A stretch of 64,000 bases of DNA from Rhodoblastus acidophilus. GTDB taxonomy: Bacteria; Pseudomonadota; Alphaproteobacteria; Rhizobiales; Beijerinckiaceae. The notes below the pieces were generated by a model. That model saw only the letters and a list, made by a program, of their open reading frames with translations, was not told the origin of the DNA and did no database searches. The DNA lies in the NCBI RefSeq assembly GCF_900187365.1, contig NZ_FYDG01000004.1, positions 62,001 through 126,000 of the forward strand, written 5' to 3'. Made by a program: the position numbers and the translations under genes. Positions 45,080 to 52,658 of the stretch are shown here, one piece after another (the first letter of the stretch is position 1; every line of letters starts with the position of its first letter).

Positions 45080-45751
45080 TCAAGCGAGCGAGATCGCCAC
45101 GGCCTCACGGCCCTTCTGCGTATCGACCACTTTCATGGTGACCGGTTGGCCCTCGGCGAGGCCCTGGATTCCGGCGGAGCCAAGAATGGAAATATGGACG
45201 AAGACGTCCTTACCACCGTCGCTGGCCTGCACGAAGCCGAAGCCCTTGGCGCCGTCGAACCATTTGACCGCGCCCTGGACTTCCACGGCGTTGGACAGGT
45301 CAGGCTGGCGGCGCGCCGGACGCGGCGAATCGCCAAAGGAGCGCTGCGGAGCGCGCTCGGCGGCGCCCGCGGTGTCGACCTCAATCACGCGCGTGACCTG
45401 CTGGCCCTTGACGCCATTGGCGACAAGCACCTTGAGCTTGGCGCCCGGAGGCACGTTCTCGAAGCCGGCCTGCTGCAGCGCGCCAATGTGGAGGAAGGCG
45501 TCGCCCGCGCCGTTGGAGAGTTCGACGAAACCGAAACCCTTGTCGGTCTTGAACCATTTGACCACGGCGTCGACCGAATTGCCCACGGGAGCTGACGGGG
45601 GCGGCGGCGCGAAATCGCCAAAACCGCCGCCCATGGGCTGACGGTCGAAGGTCTGGCGGGGCTGGCGAAATTGCCGCGGGCTGTCGAATGAGGGCCCATC
45701 GTCATCGAAACCGCGCTTCCTGGGGCCCCGGAAATCTTTACCTTTGCTCAT
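45080..45751 (-). CDS. Double cold-shock domain protein
   Basis: A 223-residue protein with a disordered Arg/Gly/Pro-rich N-terminus (residues 1-60) and two cold-shock domains. The first (about 63-128) has VKWFKTDKGFGFV and DAFLHIGAL. The second (about 157-222) has VKWFDGAKGFGFV and DVFVHISIL. These RNP1/RNP2 motifs bind single-stranded RNA or DNA. Two-CSD proteins are a common alphaproteobacterial type, often growth-phase regulated. The upstream region is AT-rich with a 12-bp palindrome at 45961. Confidence 0.93.
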   Translation of the reverse strand: MSKGKDFRGPRKRGFDDDGPSFDSPRQFRQPRQTFDRQPMGGGFGDFAPPPPSAPVGNSVDAVVKWFKTDKGFGFVELSNGAGDAFLHIGALQQAGFENVPPGAKLKVLVANGVKGQQVTRVIEVDTAGAAERAPQRSFGDSPRPARRQPDLSNAVEVQGAVKWFDGAKGFGFVQASDGGKDVFVHISILGSAGIQGLAEGQPVTMKVVDTQKGREAVAISLA

Positions 45752-46100
45752 GTCCGCCTATTTAACTCCGCCTCATTTCAAAATGGCGCGGGGCCTTCAT
45801 TCGCCCATACGCCTAATGGCCCTGCGGCTTGATGACCGAAGGGAACCGCCAGCAGATGGTTGTGTGATTTTTTTCAAGTCCAAAGCCCGCGCGTTCATCA
45901 TTTAACAGCAAACGGGCAATTCTGGCTATGGGTAATTTCGCGGAATCACACCATATCATGGCGAAATTTCGCGCTTCACGGATTACCGTTACGGAAGCGC
46001 TGACGGGCGGGGGCGCGCTGCGCGGAGCTCGCCTACGCTTCCGCAACGCCAAATTCGCTGACGTTTGCCTGGATCGGAGCGGGGACGACGGCGCGAGCGG
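45752..46100. other. Intergenic region, probable cold-shock gene leader
   Basis: These 349 bp contain no convincing gene (a 79-codon minus-strand frame lacks coding character). AATTTCGCG occurs at 45933-45941 and again at 45965-45973, the latter within a perfect 12-bp palindrome GCGAAATTTCGC (45961-45972). It likely holds the promoter and 5' leader of the cold-shock gene on the minus strand. Confidence 0.55.
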
Positions 46101-46697
46101 CTAAAGCGTCAGGAAATCGGCGATGGCCTTGCTGATATCGCTGTCAATTTGGTCTTGGTCGAGGCCGCGCGATTTCAGCGCCGTCTTGGAGGCGAGAAGC
46201 GAATGATCGCCCCCCTCGACGACATGGAGGGCGTTCGGAGCCGTCATGCGCTGACGGACGCCCTCAAGCAGATCCAGAGGGCAGAGCCTGTCCTTCGTTC
46301 CCTGGACGAACAGAATCGGCGTGCGAAGCGCTAAAAGAACTTCGTCGCGCAGATTCGCTCGATTTCCTGCGCCGCAAAGCGGGTATCCGAGGCAGACGAC
46401 CGCCGGGACGCGTTCGGTCAGGGCGACGTGGCAACCGACCCGACCGCCCATGCTCTTGCCGATCAGCACAATCGGCCCGGCATGGTTTTCCCGCAGTCTC
46501 GCCAAGGCCGCCCGATGCCTTTCCATGAGCTTCGGAAGACGATCGGGGCTTTTCCGGCCTTCAAGCGCGTAGGAATAATCGAAGGGGACGACGGTCCCGA
46601 TAGGCTCCAGCATTTTGCGAAAGGCCTGCATGCGCGGATGAGTCGTCGGCGCGCCGGCGCCGGGCGCAAGCAGGAAGGCGATGTCTGGTTTGGTCAT
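46101..46697 (-). CDS. Alpha/beta hydrolase of the KANL3/TEX30-like family
   Basis: A 198-residue hydrolase. LLAPGAGAPTTHPRM is the family opening, the nucleophile elbow is GKSMGGR, Asp is in GTKDRLCP, and the His is in GGDHSLL near residue 165. These features fit the bacterial group annotated as dienelactone-hydrolase-like or KANL3/TEX30-like; substrate unknown. It is divergent from the GreA/GreB-like gene across 85 bp. Confidence 0.85.
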   Translation of the reverse strand: MTKPDIAFLLAPGAGAPTTHPRMQAFRKMLEPIGTVVPFDYSYALEGRKSPDRLPKLMERHRAALARLRENHAGPIVLIGKSMGGRVGCHVALTERVPAVVCLGYPLCGAGNRANLRDEVLLALRTPILFVQGTKDRLCPLDLLEGVRQRMTAPNALHVVEGGDHSLLASKTALKSRGLDQDQIDSDISKAIADFLTL

Positions 46698-46782
46698 GAC
46701 TCGTCTCTACCAACTTTCAGGTGGCTGATCATGCTTTAGCCTGTTACCGGAGCGCAGATCATCATGTTGAGAGGAGTCCAAT

Positions 46783-47265
46783 TTGAGCGTCGCCTTCGCT
46801 AAGGAAGACAGTGCGGAAACCGCGTCCGAGACCTTGCTGCCCGACCGCCCGATTTCGCCTCATCCAAACATTGTGACGCCAGCGGGATTGAAAGCGCTTG
46901 AACTTCAGCTCGAACAGGCTCGCGCCGCGTATGAGACGGCGCTGAAAATCGACGACGTGAACGAACGGCGACGGCAAACCGGCATTCCTTTGCGAGATAT
47001 GCGCTATTTTGCGGCGAGAGTTCGGAGCGCCCAGGTCATGACCGAACCTACCTCAACCGAAACCGTCGCTTTTGGCAGCACGGTGGCGTTTCGGCGCCAG
47101 GATGGGCGCGTGCAGCGCTATCGCATCGTGGGCGAGGACGAAGCCGACCCGAAGTCCGGCTCGATTTCCTTCGTTTCGCCCGTGGCGAGACTGCTGATGG
47201 GCAAAGCCGTTGGCGATGAGGTCGGCGCATCCGGCCAAGAACTTGAAATCGTCTTGATCTCCTGA
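46783..47265 (+). CDS. GreA/GreB family elongation factor, C-terminal-domain type
   Basis: A 160-residue protein. The C-terminal half is the GreA/GreB FKBP-like domain (TVAFGSTVAFRRQDG... YRIVGEDEADPKSGSISFVSPVARLLMGKAVGDEV). The N-terminal part is a shortened helical region (TPAGLKALELQLEQAR...). Family role is rescue of backtracked RNA polymerase or modulation of it (as in GreB-like or Rnk proteins). It starts with TTG 46783 after AGGAG; no in-frame ATG is available. A terminator-like hairpin lies 43 bp past the stop. Confidence 0.85.
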   Translation: MSVAFAKEDSAETASETLLPDRPISPHPNIVTPAGLKALELQLEQARAAYETALKIDDVNERRRQTGIPLRDMRYFAARVRSAQVMTEPTSTETVAFGSTVAFRRQDGRVQRYRIVGEDEADPKSGSISFVSPVARLLMGKAVGDEVGASGQELEIVLIS

Positions 47266-47636
47266 GCGCATCATCCGCGCGCGGCATCGAGCGAAACTGA
47301 AGCCCGAAGCGCCTCGACGCTTGCTGGAATTTAGCGAGGCGCGTTTTGGATAAAGTGCGCGGGCGAGCGCCCCAGGACTGACTATAGGTCAGGTAGGACT
47401 GCCACGTGTGATCAGCGGCGGCTACGAGACGTCATTGTCGGCGCTCTTGTCGAAAGCTGAGCAATCCTGCGTCCAGAGACAACGATCCAGCCATCAGTCT
47501 CAAGACGCTCGCGCCTCACCCCGTGGAGATCTTAGGAGAACGAACCTAAGGCAGCGGCCCGACAGGGGAGACCTACGCCCTACCGAATTTCGCATAATCA
47601 ATATTATGGAACTAGCAGAGATTGCGACGCGCCCCT
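47266..47636. other. Intergenic region, AT-richer in its second half
   Basis: These 371 bp begin with the terminator at 47309-47347. The rest (47350-47636) has mixed composition, a short CTTAGG / CCTAAG hairpin at 47531-47550 and no gene I can support: the two small open frames lack ribosome sites and look like chance. It could be remnant DNA, but nothing identifies its origin. Confidence 0.5.
47309..47347 (+). terminator. Terminator of the GreA/GreB-like gene
   Basis: An 8-bp perfect stem GCGCCTCG / CGAGGCGC with an 18-base loop, followed by GTTTT. Confidence 0.65.
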
Positions 47637-48326
47637 TTAGGCGCGGCCGCTCAACACGGCGAACCTCCATGCCTTGAAACTGCAATCCACGTCGGAAAAT
47701 CCTACCTCCTCAAGCCATTGCAACTGCAGCCCGACCGGCGCGCACACATCGTAGCTCATGCGCTGCAGCGCCTTTTCGACTTCGGGCTCTGGAACGCCCA
47801 GCCTCCTGATCTGCTCCAGCCAGAGCCGCGCATAACGCGCGTCGGCCGTCGGGGTCGGCCCCGCGACCTGTTCGGCGTTCACGAACAGGCCGCCCGGCTT
47901 AAGCGCCGCACGAACGCGCCGGTACAGGCCACGCTTCGCCTCGTCTGGCAGATGATGAATCGCCAGCGACGAGACCACCACATCCCAGCCGCCGCCGAGA
48001 TCTGCGCCGGTCATGTCGGCGATGCGATAGTCGATGCTGTCGAGGCCTGCAAAACGCGCGCGCGCTTGGTCGAGCATGGCGGCCGAGCCATCCAGCAGGC
48101 ACAGACGGCCGACGGGCTGCTGCGCCAGAATCATCGAGGAAAACAGCCCGGTGCCGGCGCCGAGATCGAGCACGTCGATCGCCTGGGCGCTGCGGCCTTC
48201 CGCGATCAGCGTGAGGGCCGCGCCATAAAACGCGTCGAAACACGGGATCAGGCGGCGGCGCTGTACATCGTAGTTTTCGGCGTCGCGGCTGAACAGCGCG
48301 GACGCCGGCGCATCGGGCATGGTCAT
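47637..48326 (-). CDS. Class I SAM-dependent methyltransferase
   Basis: A 229-residue methyltransferase with motif I VLDLGAGTGLFS near residue 48, an acidic residue in LLDGSAAML and motif IV in WDVVVSSLAIHHLPDE. The style resembles small-molecule or tRNA cmoA-like methyltransferases; substrate unknown. Start ATG 48326 follows AAGGAAAG; an in-frame ATG at 48347 with a weaker site would add seven residues. It diverges from the next gene. Confidence 0.82.
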   Translation of the reverse strand: MTMPDAPASALFSRDAENYDVQRRRLIPCFDAFYGAALTLIAEGRSAQAIDVLDLGAGTGLFSSMILAQQPVGRLCLLDGSAAMLDQARARFAGLDSIDYRIADMTGADLGGGWDVVVSSLAIHHLPDEAKRGLYRRVRAALKPGGLFVNAEQVAGPTPTADARYARLWLEQIRRLGVPEPEVEKALQRMSYDVCAPVGLQLQWLEEVGFSDVDCSFKAWRFAVLSGRA

Positions 48327-48450
48327 GCTATCGCTTTCCTTTTTCATGGCGATCCGTTCCGAGGTTATCCTGGCGCGAATCACGCCACGTCGACGCAAGA
48401 GGCAGGCGGCGCGGTTTTTGCTTCAGATCGTCCGCCCGCTGGGAGCCGCC

Positions 48451-48993
48451 ATGACCGTCGTTTTACCCGACACGCTCAAACGTTTCATCTGGGATTTCCA
48501 ATCTGTCGTCGAACTGGCGGAAAACCCGCGCGAACTGCTGGTCATCGGCGGCGACGTGTTCCGCCGCGCGCTGGACGCCCCGGATCTGGCGCCCCCCGCC
48601 TTCGCCGCGGCCAACCCCTCGGAGCCGCAGCTCTACCAGCTCTACGCCGACGCGCTGGCGCGATTCGCCGTGGCGATTCTGGCGCTGGCGCCGAATCAGG
48701 AGGGTCCGGTTCTGCCGGGGGCAGGGTGGCGGCTGGCCGGCCTGCTGTCGGGCGCCGCGATCCGGCGCAGCGAGGGCGGCGCCGAGGCGCGGCTGGCCCA
48801 GGGCCAGATGGAAACCGCGCGGGCCGGTGGAGGCGCCGCGCAATATTCCAACGACTCGCCTGACCGCCCCGCCCTGCTCCTGCTCGCCTTCGACGCGGCC
48901 GACCTCGCCGCGCCCGCCGCGCCGAGCTTCGCCAACGGCCCGGACAATCCGCCCTTCGACATTTTCACCATCCAGACCCGAATCGAGGCGTAA
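48451..48993 (+). CDS. Hypothetical protein
   Basis: A 180-residue product I do not recognise. ATG 48451 has GGGAG five bases upstream. The N-terminus is a plausible folded segment (LKRFIWDFQSVVELAENPRELLVIGGDVF). The middle is Ala/Leu-rich and helical, with a Gln/Tyr pattern (EPQLYQLYADALARFAVAILAL). The C-terminus is Pro/Ala-rich. No signal peptide, membrane segment or metal motif is seen. It is transcribed away from the methyltransferase gene, sharing a 124-bp gap. Confidence 0.6.
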   Translation: MTVVLPDTLKRFIWDFQSVVELAENPRELLVIGGDVFRRALDAPDLAPPAFAAANPSEPQLYQLYADALARFAVAILALAPNQEGPVLPGAGWRLAGLLSGAAIRRSEGGAEARLAQGQMETARAGGGAAQYSNDSPDRPALLLLAFDAADLAAPAAPSFANGPDNPPFDIFTIQTRIEA

Positions 48994-49039
48994 ATAGCCC
49001 GCACACTCGCCGCCGCCCAACGCGCCCTGGCCTGAGGAA

Positions 49040-49061
49040 ATGGCCGGGCGCGCCCGGCCAT
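49040..49061 (-). terminator. Terminator palindrome after the small frameshifted gene
   Basis: A perfect 22-bp palindrome (11 bp per arm, core GCGCGC) lies 5 bp past the TAA of the minus-strand small gene and is followed there by TTCCTC. Position right after that stop supports real transcription of the gene. Confidence 0.7.
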
Positions 49062-49066
49062 CCCCA

Positions 49067-49257
49067 TTATTTCTTGTGCTTGCGCGTCATCACGTCGATC
49101 GCTGTGACCGCCTCCGACGTGTCGAGCCAGGCTTCGGCGCGCTCCTCGGTCTTGAATTCCTTGCCCAGACCGAGCCCGTCGGCGGCCTCCGGCAGATGCA
49201 GCAAGCACGCCCATTTGCATTGGGTTTCTGTTCGATCGTCACCTTGGATTCCGCCAT
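49067..49257 (-). pseudogene. Small conserved-looking protein gene with one-base frameshift
   Basis: ATG 49257 has a strong GGAGG site. The first frame reads MAESKVTIEQKPNA and then turns into Arg/Pro-rich nonsense ending at 49090. Stepping back one base near 49216 gives KWACLLHLPEAADG... ending DVMTRKHKK and TAA at 49067, a well-formed 63-residue small protein. Continuous coding would need one extra A in the GCAAAT stretch. Causes could be a sequencing or assembly error, a true inactivating deletion, or a -1 recoding event; the first two are likelier. The terminator after TAA fits the second frame being the real end. Function unknown. Confidence 0.7.
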
Positions 49258-49419
49258 TTCACCCTCCGATTTGGCGTTTGCGTCCTGCGAATGTCGCAAC
49301 GTCAGCATTGCGACAATCCGCCCCGCGCGGCTGGCAGGGTTGGCGCCCCCGAGGCGAGTCCGGGAACCATGGCGGCGGCGCGACGTTGGGGCGCATCGCT
49401 CCCGAAAAGGAATCCGCAT

Positions 49420-50520
49420 GTGGCGGAGGGTCCACTGATTGTCGGCGCAGGCCCGACGGGCCTGGCGGCGGCCTTGTTCCTGGCCGAAAAAGGCGTGAAA
49501 GCGCGGCTGATCGACGCCGCCCCGGCGCCGGAACAGCAATCGCGGGCGCTCGCCATCAACACGCGCACGCTCGACCTGCTGGCGCCGAGCGGCGTCGCCA
49601 ACGCGCTCGAATCCGAAGGCCGTCGCCTGCGCGGCGTGCGCTTTTATCAGGAATGGACCGAGGTCGCGGAACTGCGGTTTCGCGAGCGCCGCATGATCGC
49701 CCTGCCCCAGACCCGCACGGAAGCGATCCTGCGCGCGGCGCTGGCGCGCCATGGACTCGTCCCCGAGCGCGGCGTGCGCTTCGAGGCGCTGGCGCAGGAC
49801 GGCGTCGGCGTCGTAGCGACTTTGGCGCATGAGGACGGCCAGCGCGAAAAGGCGCGGGCGCCGATCCTGCTCGGCGCCGACGGCGCGCACAGCCGGGTGC
49901 GCGCCGCGCTCGGAATCGGCTTTCCCGGTTCCGCCGTTCCGGAAGCCTGGCCGTTGTGCGACATCGCCCTCGACACGCCGCTCGGCCCGGACGTCGCGCA
50001 TGTCTGCTTCCAGAAGCGCGGGCTGATCTTCATGCTGGCGCTGGCGCCGGGGGTGTGGCGGGCGTTCGGCAACCTGCCCGACCTGCTCGACCGCCTGCCG
50101 CCGGGAACCCGGCCCGGCGCAACGCTGTGGCGCTCGTCGTTCCACATCAGCCATCGCATCGCCATCCGCGAAGTTCGCGGCCGCGTCGCGCTCGCCGGCG
50201 ACGCCGCGCATCTTCATTCGCCGGTGGGGGCGCGCGGCATGAATCTCGGCATCGAAGACGCCTATGTGTTCGCGGCCTGCGCGGCGGAGGCGCTGGCCGG
50301 GCGCCCCGGACGGCTGGACGAGTACGGCCGCCTGCGCCGCCTGACGCACGAACAGGTGGTCGGGCGGGTGAGGGCGCTGACCACTTTCGCGCGCGGCCGC
50401 CCCGCCCCGCTCGGGGCGTTGCGGCCCTGGCTGCTGCCGCTGGCGCTGCGATGCCCGCCGCTCGCCCGCGCGCTGCGCGACACGCTGACCGGGCTGGACC
50501 ACCCGGCGCGCGCGCATTGA
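49420..50520 (+). CDS. FAD-dependent monooxygenase (PHBH/UbiH fold)
   Basis: A 366-residue flavoprotein hydroxylase. The FAD Rossmann motif is IVGAGPTGLAAALFLAEKG at residue 6, the DG motif is GADGAHSRVRAALG near 149, and the GD motif is LAGDAAHLHSPVGARGMNLGIEDA near 263. This is the group A aromatic-hydroxylase pattern; the substrate cannot be read. The start is GTG 49420 with AAGGA before it, since no in-frame ATG fits; an upstream extension to 49291 is low-complexity. Confidence 0.88.
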   Translation: MAEGPLIVGAGPTGLAAALFLAEKGVKARLIDAAPAPEQQSRALAINTRTLDLLAPSGVANALESEGRRLRGVRFYQEWTEVAELRFRERRMIALPQTRTEAILRAALARHGLVPERGVRFEALAQDGVGVVATLAHEDGQREKARAPILLGADGAHSRVRAALGIGFPGSAVPEAWPLCDIALDTPLGPDVAHVCFQKRGLIFMLALAPGVWRAFGNLPDLLDRLPPGTRPGATLWRSSFHISHRIAIREVRGRVALAGDAAHLHSPVGARGMNLGIEDAYVFAACAAEALAGRPGRLDEYGRLRRLTHEQVVGRVRALTTFARGRPAPLGALRPWLLPLALRCPPLARALRDTLTGLDHPARAH

Positions 50521-50551
50521 AGCGCGCGCTCGCGAATGTTACATCGCCTTC

Positions 50552-51529
50552 ATGCTGCAGAATCAATATTATTCCGGGCCGCCCAGCGATCATTTCGACG
50601 GACGCTTCTTCAATCTCGCGCCCGCGACGCCGGACAAGCAGGTGGCGGAAATCAAGCGCTGGCGCAAAGCCTTGAATCCCCGCCCCTGGCCGGCCGACAT
50701 TGTCGTGCCGAGCGTCACGCCCGAGGCCCGCAGCGAGGCGACGCGGCTGACCTTCGTCGGCCACGCCACCGTGCTGATCCAGACGCGCGGGCTGAACCTG
50801 CTGACCGACCCGTTCTGGTCGACCCGCGCCAGCCCCGTGCCGTTCGTCGGCCCCAAGCGCGCCTGCCCGCCCGCGGTCGCCTTGGACGCCCTGCCCCCGA
50901 TCGACGTGATCCTGCTCAGCCACAACCATTACGACCATTGCGACATGGCCACGCTGCGGCGGCTGGTGAAGCGCGATGCGCCGCTGATCGTCACCCCGTT
51001 CGGCAACGACGCCATCGTGCGCCGCGCCCTGCCCGCCGCGCGCGTGACGGCGCTGGACTGGTGGGACGATGTGAATCTGCGCGGCGAGGTCGGCGCGACG
51101 CTGGTTCCGGCGCAACATTGGTCGTCGCGCTCCCTCAGCGACCGGCGCATGGCGCTGTGGGGCGGGTTTTATGTGCGCGCCGGGGCGGAAACGATCTATT
51201 TCGCCGGCGACACCGGCTATGGCGACGGAACCCTGTTCAAGACGATCCGCGCCCGCGTCGGCGCGCCGGACGTGGCGCTGCTCCCCATCGGCGCCTATGA
51301 GCCGCGCTGGTTCATGGCCGACCAGCATGTCGCGCCGGAGGAAGCGGTGATGATCTTTCAGGATCTGGAGGCGGTTCGCGCCTTCGGCATCCATTGGGGC
51401 GTGATCCAGCTCACCGACGAAGGCCGCGACGAGCCGCGCGAGGAACTGGCCAAGGCCCTCGCCACGCAAAAGATCGCGCCGGAGCTTTTTGTGGCGGCGC
51501 CGCCGGGGTTTGTGTGGCAGGCGGGCTGA
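50552..51529 (+). CDS. NAPE-PLD-like metallo-beta-lactamase-fold hydrolase
   Basis: A 325-residue MBL-fold enzyme. The zinc motif HxHxDH is HNHYDHCD, preceded by FVGHATVLIQT. Further metal or substrate blocks are PAQHWSSRSLSDRR, FAGDTGYGDG and GIHWGVIQLTDE. This set matches the family of N-acyl-phosphatidylethanolamine phospholipase D and its bacterial relatives; bacterial substrates are mostly undefined. It lies 31 bp after the monooxygenase gene on the same strand. Confidence 0.88.
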   Translation: MLQNQYYSGPPSDHFDGRFFNLAPATPDKQVAEIKRWRKALNPRPWPADIVVPSVTPEARSEATRLTFVGHATVLIQTRGLNLLTDPFWSTRASPVPFVGPKRACPPAVALDALPPIDVILLSHNHYDHCDMATLRRLVKRDAPLIVTPFGNDAIVRRALPAARVTALDWWDDVNLRGEVGATLVPAQHWSSRSLSDRRMALWGGFYVRAGAETIYFAGDTGYGDGTLFKTIRARVGAPDVALLPIGAYEPRWFMADQHVAPEEAVMIFQDLEAVRAFGIHWGVIQLTDEGRDEPREELAKALATQKIAPELFVAAPPGFVWQAG

Positions 51530-51923
51530 CGCCGGCGAAAGTGAAAGCCCAGAGGCGGGACTTGACAAAGCGGCGGGTTTTGTTCCTGTTATGTTCCACG
51601 TGAAACCGGGACGACTAACAGGCTGAATCCCAACGACTTTTGATGCCTCACGCGCACGTCCGCCGAGGCGCACCGGCTGCGCAACCAAACGATTGTTCGT
51701 GCAAAAATTGACGCATTTCGCTCGTTTTTTCACACAAAAATGCAGAAAACCGCGCGTTTTCGATCACTTTTTGCAAATTCGATTCTACCGGAAGTGGAAT
51801 TTCGCCAAAATCCACGCTGCGCGCCCTATTCTCGGAATACCAAAAACAGACATCGCGAGTCCGCCCTCCTCAATGCGCTGATCAAAGGCCGCGCGAGGGG
51901 GCGGAAACGCGCGCCGTCGCCTC
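51530..51923. other. Intergenic region with parS-like site and AT-rich strip
   Basis: This 394-bp gap holds the parS-like palindrome at 51592-51607, preceded by TTGACA (51562-51567), which might be a -35 box, though the best -10 candidate (TGTTAT) is 19 bp away. From about 51690 to 51850 the DNA is much AT-richer than its surroundings, with runs of A/T and one DnaA-box-like TTTTTCACA (51726-51734, one mismatch to TTATNCACA). No gene is supported. Confidence 0.55.
51592..51607. other. parS-like chromosome partition site
   Basis: TGTTCCACGTGAAACC matches the universal ParB site TGTTTCACGTGAAACA at 14 of 16 positions, including the full CACGTG core and GAAAC arm. Such sites are normally near the replication origin; parA and parB are not in this window. 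Confidence 0.65.
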
Positions 51924-52655
51924 TCATGCAGCCAGAGGGGAAAACGAGAAGCGAAATCCGTAGCTCACCAGTTTGACGCTTGGCACAACGCGCGCGGCGG
52001 ACAGAGCGCGGGCGTCGAAATCGGGCGCAATCAGAATCCCCCGGACGGATTCGTTCGTTTCCGCGAGAATGTCCCCCATATAGGCCAGCAATTGCGCCAC
52101 CGCGTCGCGCGGCGCCTTGACCGCCTTCAGTTCGATGACGACCCACGCTCCCGACGAGTCTTTGGCGAGAATGTCGATCCGGCCGGAGGCGACGGCCTTT
52201 TCCGCGCCGCCATCAGCAATCACCAGACCCGCTTCGAGCTGGGAGATTTCCTTGTGCAACGCCGCTTGCAGGTCGCGCTCCATTGAAAAGGTGCGGTCGC
52301 CCTCGGCGAGCAAATCGACCGCATCGGATGCTGGCGTGGAAACTTCAATGCGTGCGGACTCGAGTTCGAAGTCCTGCCGGAAACGCGCATATTTCTGGAC
52401 CGCCGCTTTATAGGACGCGAGATTATTCCGCACGTCGCCATTGATCGTCAGTCTTGAAGGATTCGGCCTGTTCCTTCTCTGGTCTTCCGACGAATAGGCC
52501 AGTTCTTCGAGCAGGCTTTGGAGTTCATCCTGGTCATAGAGGCTGTCCATGTCGCCATAAACAGCCTCAACCCGCTTGAGTTCAGACAGTTTGGTCCGCC
52601 ACGTCGCCTCAGAAGGAACAGCGCGGCGGAGCCAGTCTCTGTAACTCGGGTGCAT
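51924..52655 (-). CDS. NucS-like endonuclease (DUF91)
   Basis: A 243-residue protein with a C-terminal PD-(D/E)xK nuclease domain: the GRIDILAKDSSGAWVVIELKA block (about residues 158-178) has the Asp, Glu and Lys spacing, followed by a VAQLLAYMGDI helix. This resembles NucS/EndoMS-type mismatch or ssDNA-dsDNA junction nucleases. The N-terminal half contains no recognisable domain. It follows guaA by 3 bp and is probably co-transcribed; a functional link with GMP synthase is not obvious. Confidence 0.8.
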   Translation of the reverse strand: MHPSYRDWLRRAVPSEATWRTKLSELKRVEAVYGDMDSLYDQDELQSLLEELAYSSEDQRRNRPNPSRLTINGDVRNNLASYKAAVQKYARFRQDFELESARIEVSTPASDAVDLLAEGDRTFSMERDLQAALHKEISQLEAGLVIADGGAEKAVASGRIDILAKDSSGAWVVIELKAVKAPRDAVAQLLAYMGDILAETNESVRGILIAPDFDARALSAARVVPSVKLVSYGFRFSFSPLAA

Positions 52656-52658
52656 GCC

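Noticed and set aside
45813-46052. 79-codon minus-strand gene before the cold-shock gene
   Set aside because: No ribosome site, mixed composition, no recognisable domain; more likely leader DNA.
49090-50517. 475-codon minus-strand open frame opposite the flavin monooxygenase
   Set aside because: Antisense shadow of a clear FAD hydroxylase; only its last part, from ATG 49257, overlaps a real small gene.
51562-51592. Canonical sigma-70 promoter at TTGACA 51562
   Set aside because: The -35 match is perfect but the best -10 (TGTTAT) needs a 19-bp spacer and no plus-strand gene follows; not called as a promoter.
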